Below, in pieces: positions 41,948 to 48,674 of a DNA stretch of 48,674 nt. Every line of letters starts with the position of its first letter. Position 1 is the first letter of the stretch. The notes beneath the pieces are model-generated. The model was not told where the DNA came from, searched no databases, and saw nothing but the letters and a program-made list of their open reading frames with translations. The position numbers were made by a program, and so were the translations under genes. Source of the DNA: Oscillospiraceae bacterium (GTDB lineage Bacteria; Bacillota_A; Clostridia; Oscillospirales; Oscillospiraceae); contig SVLP01000020.1 in NCBI GenBank assembly GCA_015067895.1, positions 1 through 48,674 of the forward strand, in the 5' to 3' direction.

Positions 41948-44900
41948 ATGAAATATACTCGAAAGCAAAAATGCCAGCTGCTGGAAGAGCATGACAGTCT
42001 GCACGGCTTTTTCGATATTCTCTGCGCCGACGCAGAAGCAACTGCCGCCTACTGGCTGGAGGGCGATCAGGAATGCAGCTTTACCTTTGGACAGCTGAAG
42101 GAAAAAGTCCTGCACTGCGGCGGACAGATCGAACAGCTTAACTGTGGAAAACCCGGCGAATGGATCGGACTGGCACTGGAAACCAGCCGTGACTGGCCCG
42201 TGATCTTCTGGGGACTGGTTGCCGCCGGACGCAAGCCGCTGCTGCTGGATCCGATGCTCGATGACGACAAGCTTCTTTACCTGCTGCGGCAGGCCAATGC
42301 CAACGCCCTGGTCTGTGCCAGAAACCGGGCCGGGATCCCGCTCCCGCAGTTTCAGCCGAGCGCACTGCTGGACGGCCACGCCCCGCTGGCCACCGGCGAC
42401 TGGTCGGATGAGCTGGCCTTCTGCACCTCCGGCACCACCGACACGGCCAGGATCTACGTCTACCGGGGCCGTGCCGTCTGCCTGCAGGCAAAGACCATCA
42501 TCCACGAGCAGGCTGACGAAAAGATCACCAAGGAAAGCCGCGGCCCGCTGCGCACGCTGTGCTTCTTGCCGCTCAACCACATCTTCGGCTTCATGACCAA
42601 TATGATCTGGACATGGATGCTGGGTTACCCGCAGATCTTCCTGCGTGACCGTGCGCCGGAGACGATCCTTCGCACCTGCCGCACGCTGAAGGTGCAGTTT
42701 GCCACTGTTGTGCCGCTGCTGGTCAACAACGTTTGCAGCACGATTCAGAAACGGATGGCCAAGGAATCCCCGGAGGTGCAGAAAAAATTCCACCGTGCCC
42801 AGGAGCTGTCGCTGCGTATGCAGAAGATCAATCCGGTCTGGGGTCTCAAGCAGGCCCGGCATATGTTTGCCGACATCCATGCCCAGCTGTTCGGCCCCCA
42901 GCTGGAGGAGATCATCATCGGCGGCAGCCATATCACGGAGGATAAGCTGCGGCTGTTCAACAGCATTGGTATCTCCACCCTGGGCGGCTTCGGTATGACC
43001 GAGACGGCCGTCACCTCCGCCGAAGTTCGCAACGCACTGGAATCCCGTCTGAACGGCAGCCTGGGCTGGCCCTTCGACATCGCCGAATACCGGATCATTC
43101 CCGACGGCAGCGATCCCAATCACGGGGAGCTGTGGATCCGCAGTGAGGCCATGCACAGCGGTGTCCTGGTCAATGGCGTCCAGCTGCCGCCCGCCCTCAA
43201 CAGCGAGGGCTGGTACGAATCCGGAGACGTGGTACGCATGGATGAAAGCAAGCGCATTTGGGTCGTCGGCCGTGTCAAGGATATCATCATCGGAGAATCC
43301 GGCGAAAACATCTATCCCGACGAGATCGAAGACAGCTTCACCGAGCTGCCCGGTGTGGAGCAGTTCGCCGTTCTGGGCGTCAAGGATGAAAGCGGCAGTG
43401 AAAAGGTCACCCTGGTCATGAACGTAGGGCCCGCCGCATACCGTGATCCGGCCTGTCTGAACCGGCTTTATCAGGAGATCCAGCAGCGCAACCGCCAGCT
43501 GCCGGTGCTGAAAAAGGTGCATGTGGCTGTCGCGACCCCGGAGAAGCTGCCCCTCTCCTCCAGTATGAAGGTTCGCCGCGTACAGCTGCGGGAACAGATC
43601 CAGGAAAACACCATGCCCTATATCCTTCTGGACGGTCAGCTGACCGGCGGTGTGCTGCCGAACGCCACGGAGCAAACGGAAACCGGAGGCACCTCCGAAG
43701 CCGACAGGGAAATGGCTGAGCTGCGGGAGCAGGTTCGCAAGACCTTTGCCGCCGTACTGGAAACGGATCCGGCATCGATCTCCGATAGTGCCCATTTCAT
43801 TTACGATCTGGGCGGCGACAGCCTGGAAAGCATTTCTCTGTCCATCTCTCTGGAGGAGAAATTCGACCTGCTCATTCCCACCGATGCCTTTATGTCCTGT
43901 GTCTGCGTCAATGATGTGGCACAGCTGCTGTACAATCTGCGCCACGGACGGAATGAGCAGCCCGCAGGCGAGGAGCCGAAGCCGGTGAAGATGATCTCCC
44001 GCTTTGAGGATACCCCGGAGCATGCAGCCTTCCAGGAACGGCTCAGAGGCATCGAGGATGCCGGAGAGAATCCCTATTTTGTCTGCCACGAATCGCCTTT
44101 GACGGATGTTTCGCTGATGGACGGCCAGGAGGTGCTCAACTTCGGCTCCTACAACTATGTCTGTATGTCCGGCCGTCCTGAGACGGAGGAAGCGGCCATC
44201 GCCGCCATCCGGAAATACGGCACCTCCGCCAGCGGCAGCCGTCTGCTGGCCGGCGAAAAGAAGATCCACCAGGAGCTGGAGCAGGCCATTGCCCAGTGGA
44301 AGCATGCAGAAGCCGCGCTGGTACTGGTCGGCGGCCATTCCACCAATGTCACCATCGTGGGTAATTTCTGCGGGCCGAAGGATCTGATCGTCTATGACGC
44401 CATCGCCCACAATTCCATCGCCGAGGGCTGCCGCCTTTCCTCCGCCACCAGCAAGCCGTTCCCCCATAACGATGTACAGGCACTGGAAGGCATCCTCAAA
44501 ACCCAGCGTCACCGTTTCGAAAAGGTACTGATCGTGGTCGAGGGCGCATACAGCATGGACGGCGATATCGCCCCGGTGCCGGAGCTGGTGGAGCTGAAGA
44601 AACGCTACGGCTGCTTCCTGATGGTCGATGAAGCCCACTCCGCCTGTGTGCTGGGCGAGACCGGCGGCGGTGTCGATGAGCATTTCCATCTGGCCCCCGA
44701 TGATATCGATATCAAGATGGGCACCCTGAGCAAGGGCCTGGGCACCTGCGGCGGCTATCTGGCCGGAAAACGCTGCCTGATCGATTATCTGCGTTACTCC
44801 CTGCCCGGCTTTGTCTTCTCTGTCGGCATCTCGCCTCCTCTGGCTGCCGCGGCGCTGGAAGCGATCCGCCTGCTGCAGACCCGCCCGCAGATCCTTGAAG

Positions 44901-45208
44901 ACCTGCGCCGCAACATCCGTGTCTTTGTGGAGGAGGCACACAAGCGGGGTCTCAACACCTGTCTGGCCGGTGAGACTGCCATCATCCCCATCCTGGTGGG
45001 CGGCGACGACGAGGCCTTCGCCCTCTCCATCGCGCAGGGCAAGCACGGCGTGTTCGTACCGCCGGCCGTTTATCCGGCCGTCCCCCGGGGCAAAGCCCGC
45101 CTGCGCTACTGCGTGACCAGCGACCACAAGCCGGAGCAGATCATTAAAGCGCTGGATATCCTGGTCGAAACTGCCGGGAATATGGGCATCGAGCTGCCCG
45201 GTAGATGA
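41948..45208 (+). CDS. Acyl-AMP ligase, acyl carrier protein and alpha-oxoamine synthase fusion
   Basis: This 1086-residue enzyme has three modules. An AMP-binding ligase (about 20-560) has TSGTT at 160-164, GMTET at 349, GRVKD at 441 and the late Lys541; the usual Lys after TSGTT is absent. An ACP (about 585-670) has the phosphopantetheine site Ser625 in DLGGDSLE. A PLP-dependent alpha-oxoamine synthase (about 715-1080) has DEAH at 894 and Lys929 in GTLSKGLG. The logical reaction is to activate a fatty acid, load it on the ACP and condense it with an amino acid, with loss of CO2, to a long-chain aminoketone, as in serine palmitoyltransferase. The amino acid and acyl length are unknown. AAGGAG sets the start. 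The upstream SDR could reduce the product. Confidence 0.88.
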   Translation: MKYTRKQKCQLLEEHDSLHGFFDILCADAEATAAYWLEGDQECSFTFGQLKEKVLHCGGQIEQLNCGKPGEWIGLALETSRDWPVIFWGLVAAGRKPLLLDPMLDDDKLLYLLRQANANALVCARNRAGIPLPQFQPSALLDGHAPLATGDWSDELAFCTSGTTDTARIYVYRGRAVCLQAKTIIHEQADEKITKESRGPLRTLCFLPLNHIFGFMTNMIWTWMLGYPQIFLRDRAPETILRTCRTLKVQFATVVPLLVNNVCSTIQKRMAKESPEVQKKFHRAQELSLRMQKINPVWGLKQARHMFADIHAQLFGPQLEEIIIGGSHITEDKLRLFNSIGISTLGGFGMTETAVTSAEVRNALESRLNGSLGWPFDIAEYRIIPDGSDPNHGELWIRSEAMHSGVLVNGVQLPPALNSEGWYESGDVVRMDESKRIWVVGRVKDIIIGESGENIYPDEIEDSFTELPGVEQFAVLGVKDESGSEKVTLVMNVGPAAYRDPACLNRLYQEIQQRNRQLPVLKKVHVAVATPEKLPLSSSMKVRRVQLREQIQENTMPYILLDGQLTGGVLPNATEQTETGGTSEADREMAELREQVRKTFAAVLETDPASISDSAHFIYDLGGDSLESISLSISLEEKFDLLIPTDAFMSCVCVNDVAQLLYNLRHGRNEQPAGEEPKPVKMISRFEDTPEHAAFQERLRGIEDAGENPYFVCHESPLTDVSLMDGQEVLNFGSYNYVCMSGRPETEEAAIAAIRKYGTSASGSRLLAGEKKIHQELEQAIAQWKHAEAALVLVGGHSTNVTIVGNFCGPKDLIVYDAIAHNSIAEGCRLSSATSKPFPHNDVQALEGILKTQRHRFEKVLIVVEGAYSMDGDIAPVPELVELKKRYGCFLMVDEAHSACVLGETGGGVDEHFHLAPDDIDIKMGTLSKGLGTCGGYLAGKRCLIDYLRYSLPGFVFSVGISPPLAAAALEAIRLLQTRPQILEDLRRNIRVFVEEAHKRGLNTCLAGETAIIPILVGGDDEAFALSIAQGKHGVFVPPAVYPAVPRGKARLRYCVTSDHKPEQIIKALDILVETAGNMGIELPGR

Positions 45209-45498
45209 GTTTGCCCTTATTCAGCAGCGTTAAGCCTATCGCTCCTGTGCATTGCAGCCTGCGGCAGGACTCCCGCACAGTCGATCACGCTGGAAGCAGA
45301 GCCCACCCGGGATGCCCAGCAGCCAACCAAAAGCCAGTCCCCGACGGAAGCCATCGGCATTCAGGCCGACCCCATCCGGATTGGTTGACAATCTGCCGTA
45401 CGCCCAATGGATCCAATGTCAGAAATACTTTCGATCTTCTTGTTCAAGGACTCCAGAAGTTTCCAGGGTTCAATGCCGATGGTTGCGGAGCCGGTAAC
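45209..45498 (+). pseudogene. Possible remnant of a lipoprotein gene in a convergent gap
   Basis: There is no intact gene in these 290 bases. In frame with the fusion gene, directly after its TGA, 59 codons stay open to a TGA at 45386-45388. They read like a lipoprotein start: ALSLSLLCIAACGR, with the lipobox IAAC followed by a Ser/Thr/Pro/Glu-rich stretch. No start codon with a ribosome site is present in this frame; an ATG at 45205 is in another frame, as if a frameshift had occurred. The minus strand also stays open for about 40 codons past the ligase stop. A decayed gene is the most economical reading, but chance is possible. Confidence 0.3.
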
Positions 45499-46707
45499 TT
45501 ATTCCTGCACAACATGCCGCTTTCCCATGTACATGGGGCGGTCAGACTGTCGGCATAAGGAGGACTGAATGCTGATTTGCAGCTCCGGATAAATCTCCTT
45601 TGCTGCCTTATAAATCTGTCTTTGTGCCCCTTCGCAAAGAGTGCGCGCCTCCAGTGTCAGATGACCGTCAAAGGATGCCCGATAGTCCGCCAGCGTCGGG
45701 AGCCGGAACAGTTTGCTGTCCAGTTCCTCGATGGAAATGCCTCCTTCCCGGCGGGAAACCGTATCCAGCCGTTTGGTGATGCCGCCGCAGGGACACTGGG
45801 GCAGGATCCGTGTGTAATCCCCTGTCCGGTAGCGGATCAGCGGCATGGCTTCGCTTCCAATGGTGGTGATGACCAGCTCACCGTATTCTCCATCGGGCAG
45901 CACATTGCCGTTTTCATCGATGATCTCCGGGATGATGTGATTCTCCCGCAGATGCATCCCCTCAAAAGCAGGGCAGGTCACCGCACCGCCCAGAGCGCAC
46001 TCCCGGCTGCCGTAGTGGGGATAGAGCTTACTCCCCAATGCTTTTTCCAATTCCTCCATGACACCCTTCGGGCAGGCATCGCCGGATACCAGCGCCCTTT
46101 TTATGGGGAAATCCTCCCCATACATCCGCACCAGACTCAGCAGGGACGCTGGAAACCCGATGTAGGTTTCCGGTCGGGTTTCCTTTACGATCGCAATCAG
46201 TTCCCCCCAGGTCTGACCAAAGCCAGCCTTGATAGGAACTGCCCCCAGCTGCTCCACCGCCCTTGCGATCAGATCACCCAAGCCAAAGGGGCCGCTGAAG
46301 GGAAAGACGATGCAGCATTTTTCTCCCTCCGACAGCATTTCCGAAATGCCCGCCGCAAAGAAGCCAACGGTATGCTCCGTGTCCTTCGCCGTATAGAATA
46401 CCCGCTTGGCAGGCCCCGTGGTGCCGGAGGTGGCCCCCGAAATCACACGGCTGACCTCTGACTGACTGGTCAGCAGAAATTGTCCGGGATGGGCAGACAG
46501 GTCTGCGGCTGTGGTGAAAGGCAGCTTGTGCAAATCCGAAAGGCTGTCCAGCTTTGATGGATAGTCCCTGTAGAAGCCCTCCCGTTCTTTCAGCCTGACA
46601 AGAGTTTCATTCAGCCGCCTTAACTGCAAGCCTTCCAAGCCCTCCCGGGTCAGTTCCGGGAGGGCTTCGGTGGTTTCGATCCAGTTTTCCAGATTCGTTC
46701 GTTTCAT
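45499..46707 (-). CDS. AMP-dependent CoA ligase, PaaK-like, DVU_1553 type
   Basis: This 402-residue member of the phenylacetate-CoA ligase-like group has a P-loop TSGTTGPAK (93-101), YGSRE in the middle, the ligase signature IRYRTGDYT and a Cys pair (LPQCPCGG) as in PaaK-type enzymes. It would activate a carboxylic acid as its CoA thioester. It matches my memory of the ligase found with TrsS-type radical SAM proteins (DVU_1553 family). It overlaps the radical SAM gene by four bases (ATGA) and ends the operon visible here. The substrate is unknown. Confidence 0.82.
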   Translation of the reverse strand: MKRTNLENWIETTEALPELTREGLEGLQLRRLNETLVRLKEREGFYRDYPSKLDSLSDLHKLPFTTAADLSAHPGQFLLTSQSEVSRVISGATSGTTGPAKRVFYTAKDTEHTVGFFAAGISEMLSEGEKCCIVFPFSGPFGLGDLIARAVEQLGAVPIKAGFGQTWGELIAIVKETRPETYIGFPASLLSLVRMYGEDFPIKRALVSGDACPKGVMEELEKALGSKLYPHYGSRECALGGAVTCPAFEGMHLRENHIIPEIIDENGNVLPDGEYGELVITTIGSEAMPLIRYRTGDYTRILPQCPCGGITKRLDTVSRREGGISIEELDSKLFRLPTLADYRASFDGHLTLEARTLCEGAQRQIYKAAKEIYPELQISIQSSLCRQSDRPMYMGKRHVVQE

Positions 46708-48020
46708 TTGCGATACAGGGCCCGTCCGTGAATATCCGTCAGATTATAGGCGCAGAAGGGAACCATGCCGTGTTCCGAGTCCACCTCACAGATATAGCAC
46801 CGGCGCAGCCGGTCAAGGTCTAAGTTATAAGCATCCTGAAACACCATGCCTGAGACGGTGAAGGTGTTCTCCACTGTCTGCTGCAGGAAGGCATCCAGAG
46901 AGGAGGTGGCTTCGTCTCCGTCACAGCCGGCTGCCTTGCCGCTCCACTGCTGGGAGACAAAGTCTCTCGCTTCGCTGGATTTGACGCAGCAGCATTGGCT
47001 CCGCCGCCGGGGAAGGGCTTTGATGGTGCCATCTTTTTTGCGCATATAGCTTGCGTGGAAGGAGCAGTAGGGGCTTTCCGCACCGCCGCCGCCGAAGTCT
47101 GCCGCCTTCATCAGTCCATCCGTCTGGGCTTCAATGCGCCGCAGCACTGCGGGGATGGTTAAGCGAACCTCCGGTGCTTCCAGGCCGCAGCGTCCGAAAT
47201 AGGAGATGGGCTGAATGTGCACACCCCGGATATGGGGCGCACGGCTCAGGGCGAATTTCAGGATGCCGCCCAGTGCATGGTCATTGATTCCCGGGGCCAC
47301 CGTCGGCACCAGCACCACAGGAAGACCTGCCTTCTTGCAATTGTCGATGGCTTTGATTTTTGCTTCCACCAACGCTGCTCCACGGAGTGTGCGGTAAATG
47401 TCATCATCCAGACCGTCAAACTGCAAAAATACCACACTGACACCGGCCTTCGCCAGATGCGCTGCATAGCCTTCCTCGTTGGCAATGCGGATGCCGTTGG
47501 TGTTGAGCTGGAAGAAGGTGAAGCCCTTCTCTTTGCCCAATGCGATGATCTCGTCCAGGTCGTCCCGCATGGTCGGTTCGCCGCCGGAGAGCTGGATGTT
47601 GAAGGGACCGCCCCGTTCCATCAGCAGGGCATACTGTCTGCCGATTTCCTCCAGCGACAGGTCGTGGGGCTTCTGTTCTCCGGCGGATGCGAAGCACACG
47701 GGGCAGCGCAGATTGCAGCGGTTGGTCAGCTCCAGCAGCACACAGCAGCCGTCCCGCTCGTGATTCTGGCACAGACCGCAGTCATAGGGGCAGCCCTTCT
47801 CCACCGGCTGGGCCCGGACGGGGGTTACGGTGCCGTTGGCATCCCCCGCCGCCCAGGCTCTGTAGCTTTCCAGATCCCCCTCCCAGATGAGGGTTTTGAA
47901 GTTCCCATGCTCCCAGCACTGCTTTTCCAGATAGATATTTCCGTCGTCCCCGACTGTCCTTTGTGCCGGAATTTTGCTGAGACAGACGGGACAGACCGAC
48001 ATGGTTTTTCCGATTTTCAT
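46704..48020 (-). CDS. trsS: Radical SAM protein of the TrsS type
   Basis: This 438-residue protein has the radical SAM triad CxxxCxxC at Cys102, Cys106, Cys109 (NRCNLRCPVCFAS) and the SAM-binding GGEPT near 145. Extra N-terminal Cys pairs (CPVC at 10-13, CPYDCGLC at 77-84) and a C-terminal Cys-rich part (SQCCCVKSS, CYICEVD) suggest further metal sites. The gene order methyltransferase, C-GCAxxG-C-C protein, this protein, CoA ligase is the one I recall for TrsS, whose relatives are often selenoproteins. All positions here are read through as sense codons with Cys, so this looks like a Cys form. The start at 48020 overlaps the previous stop (TAATG). The reaction is not known. Confidence 0.8.
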   Translation of the reverse strand: MKIGKTMSVCPVCLSKIPAQRTVGDDGNIYLEKQCWEHGNFKTLIWEGDLESYRAWAAGDANGTVTPVRAQPVEKGCPYDCGLCQNHERDGCCVLLELTNRCNLRCPVCFASAGEQKPHDLSLEEIGRQYALLMERGGPFNIQLSGGEPTMRDDLDEIIALGKEKGFTFFQLNTNGIRIANEEGYAAHLAKAGVSVVFLQFDGLDDDIYRTLRGAALVEAKIKAIDNCKKAGLPVVLVPTVAPGINDHALGGILKFALSRAPHIRGVHIQPISYFGRCGLEAPEVRLTIPAVLRRIEAQTDGLMKAADFGGGGAESPYCSFHASYMRKKDGTIKALPRRRSQCCCVKSSEARDFVSQQWSGKAAGCDGDEATSSLDAFLQQTVENTFTVSGMVFQDAYNLDLDRLRRCYICEVDSEHGMVPFCAYNLTDIHGRALYRK

Positions 48021-48445
48021 TACAGAAGTCCTCTGCTTTCCAAGATTTCCATACACTTTTCGTAGGTCGCGGCGATGATCCCGGGGCAATACTGTACCTT
48101 TTTCGCGGGATTAGTGCCCACGATGCCGGAGCAGTCGAAGCTGCTGTATTCCATTTCCATTTCCGTCTGGAACCAGAGCGTGAACTCGCCCATGGCACTT
48201 TTGTGGTGGGGGCTGTCGAACTCGGTGTCGCCGGGCTTGCCTGTGAAATAGGAGATCAGGCAGCAGCCCGAAGCCATGCAGCCGCAGACATCGCCGCTGG
48301 AGCCGATGCCGCCGTTGAGCCCCTGCATACAGCGCACCAGGGCGGGATTCTCCTCATCGATGGTTTCCAGCAGCAGCTTTGCCAGGATCTGTCCGCAGGC
48401 ATAGCCGCAGCGGCTCAGCTCCAGGATTCTTTCTTCCAGATCCAT
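48020..48445 (-). CDS. C-GCAxxG-C-C family protein, DVU_1555 type
   Basis: This small 141-residue protein is rich in Cys. CGYACGQ near residue 13 is followed by Cys39 and a DVCGCMASGCC cluster (about 53-62), the pattern of the C-GCAxxG-C-C family, whose members are thought to bind a metal or redox cofactor. The frame extends upstream to 48478, but the ATG at 48445 is five bases from the methyltransferase stop and follows AAAGGATG. It overlaps the radical SAM gene by one base. Its role alongside TrsS is unknown; a redox partner or cofactor carrier is possible. Confidence 0.8.
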   Translation of the reverse strand: MDLEERILELSRCGYACGQILAKLLLETIDEENPALVRCMQGLNGGIGSSGDVCGCMASGCCLISYFTGKPGDTEFDSPHHKSAMGEFTLWFQTEMEMEYSSFDCSGIVGTNPAKKVQYCPGIIAATYEKCMEILESRGLL

Positions 48446-48449
48446 GAAT

Positions 48450-48674
48450 TCACATCCTTTCACAGACAAAGAGCACATAGCTCAGTCCCTTGCCCGTGGG
48501 GACATTTTCCTCCCGCCACAGGCATTCGAGATAGTATTCCTTCCACGCATCCGTCAGATCCTCGATGTGCCGCACGGCGAAGCCCGCCTGACGGCATTGG
48601 TTCAGAAGCTGCACCACATTCTCCGTTACATCGGAAAATACCAGCTTCCCGCCCTTGCGCAGAAGCCGGGAGGC
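48450..48674 (-). CDS. SAM-dependent methyltransferase, 3' part only (DVU_1556/TrsM type by context)
   Basis: The last 74 codons of a gene continuing beyond the right edge. They read like the end of a class I methyltransferase: LLRKGGKLVFSDV is the strand 5-helix region, then a final beta hairpin (GLSYVLFVCERM). It is the first visible gene of the overlapped trs-like operon, and its stop lies four bases from the next ATG. The SAM-binding motif is outside the window, so the family is assigned from the fold remnant and neighbours. Confidence 0.7.
   Translation of the reverse strand, partial: ASRLLRKGGKLVFSDVTENVVQLLNQCRQAGFAVRHIEDLTDAWKEYYLECLWREENVPTGKGLSYVLFVCERM

Noticed and set aside
41798..45127. 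A 1109-codon minus-strand frame opposite the ligase-ACP-synthase fusion
   Set aside because: It starts within the noncoding strand of the fusion and ends in repeat sequence; no motif is visible, while the plus strand shows ligase, ACP and PLP motifs.
45225..45505. Read-through or selenocysteine extension of the CoA ligase across in-frame stops on the minus strand
   Set aside because: The ligase ends at TAA with the usual family length, and no SECIS-like hairpin or conserved domain follows; the open stretch is short enough to be chance.

Overview
The window looks like a chromosomal segment of a strictly anaerobic gut Clostridium-type bacterium (Bacillota, Clostridia, probably Oscillospiraceae or a close relative). 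This is inferred from G+C-rich coding sequence, strong AGGAGG-type ribosome binding sites, an electron-bifurcating [FeFe] hydrogenase with Rex, a 2-hydroxyacyl-CoA dehydratase activator, and very large SLH-anchored, mucin-directed surface proteins. No rRNA, tRNA, CRISPR array, transposase or phage gene is visible.

Layout: (1) 1-5.4 kb, minus strand: a 1403-residue BadF/HgdC-type acyl-CoA dehydratase activase and xanthine phosphoribosyltransferase (xpt), with a possible truncated gene at the left edge. (2) 5.9-24.1 kb: three giant secreted proteins. These are a GH89 alpha-N-acetylglucosaminidase (plus strand), a GH110-type alpha-galactosidase and a subtilisin-family protease with a dockerin (both minus). 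All three end in the same Cys/His-rich linker plus three SLH repeats, so they probably form a cell-wall-bound glycoprotein (mucin) degrading set. (3) 24.3-30.4 kb, minus strand: a stand-alone AICAR formyltransferase, Rex, and hndA-hndC-hydA for an NADH-linked, probably electron-bifurcating hydrogenase. A divergent LysR regulator shares their promoter region. (4) 31.9-36.4 kb: an operon of an SPFH-domain protein, a zinc-ribbon membrane protein and a four-repeat TPM-domain protein. (5) 36.5-45.2 kb: a three-gene two-component system (an apparently kinase-dead 7TM sensor, a kinase and a LuxR-type regulator), then an orphan pseudo-receiver, a 14-codon coupled ORF, a short-chain dehydrogenase and a 1086-residue acyl ligase-ACP-alpha-oxoamine synthase fusion. 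The last two could make and reduce a long-chain aminoketone (a sphingoid-like base). This is the best candidate for an undescribed pathway here. (6) 45.5-48.7 kb, minus strand: a tightly overlapped cluster of methyltransferase (partial), C-GCAxxG-C-C protein, radical SAM protein of the TrsS type and a CoA ligase.

Two families of short, structured, non-coding repeats run through these regions. One has four copies of exactly 158 bp, with long terminal inverted repeats and paired (compensatory) substitutions between copies. It sits at gene ends and in two cases reaches the stop codon. The other has two copies of exactly 179 bp, each bracketed by a direct repeat of a different palindrome. Both look like mobile or structural elements without a transposase. 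They are the most unusual non-coding signal in the window.

Point to treat with care: very long open frames lie opposite the big genes (for example 221-4609, 11317-17460, 19920-24110 and 41798-45127). They are G+C-driven shadows and are not annotated.
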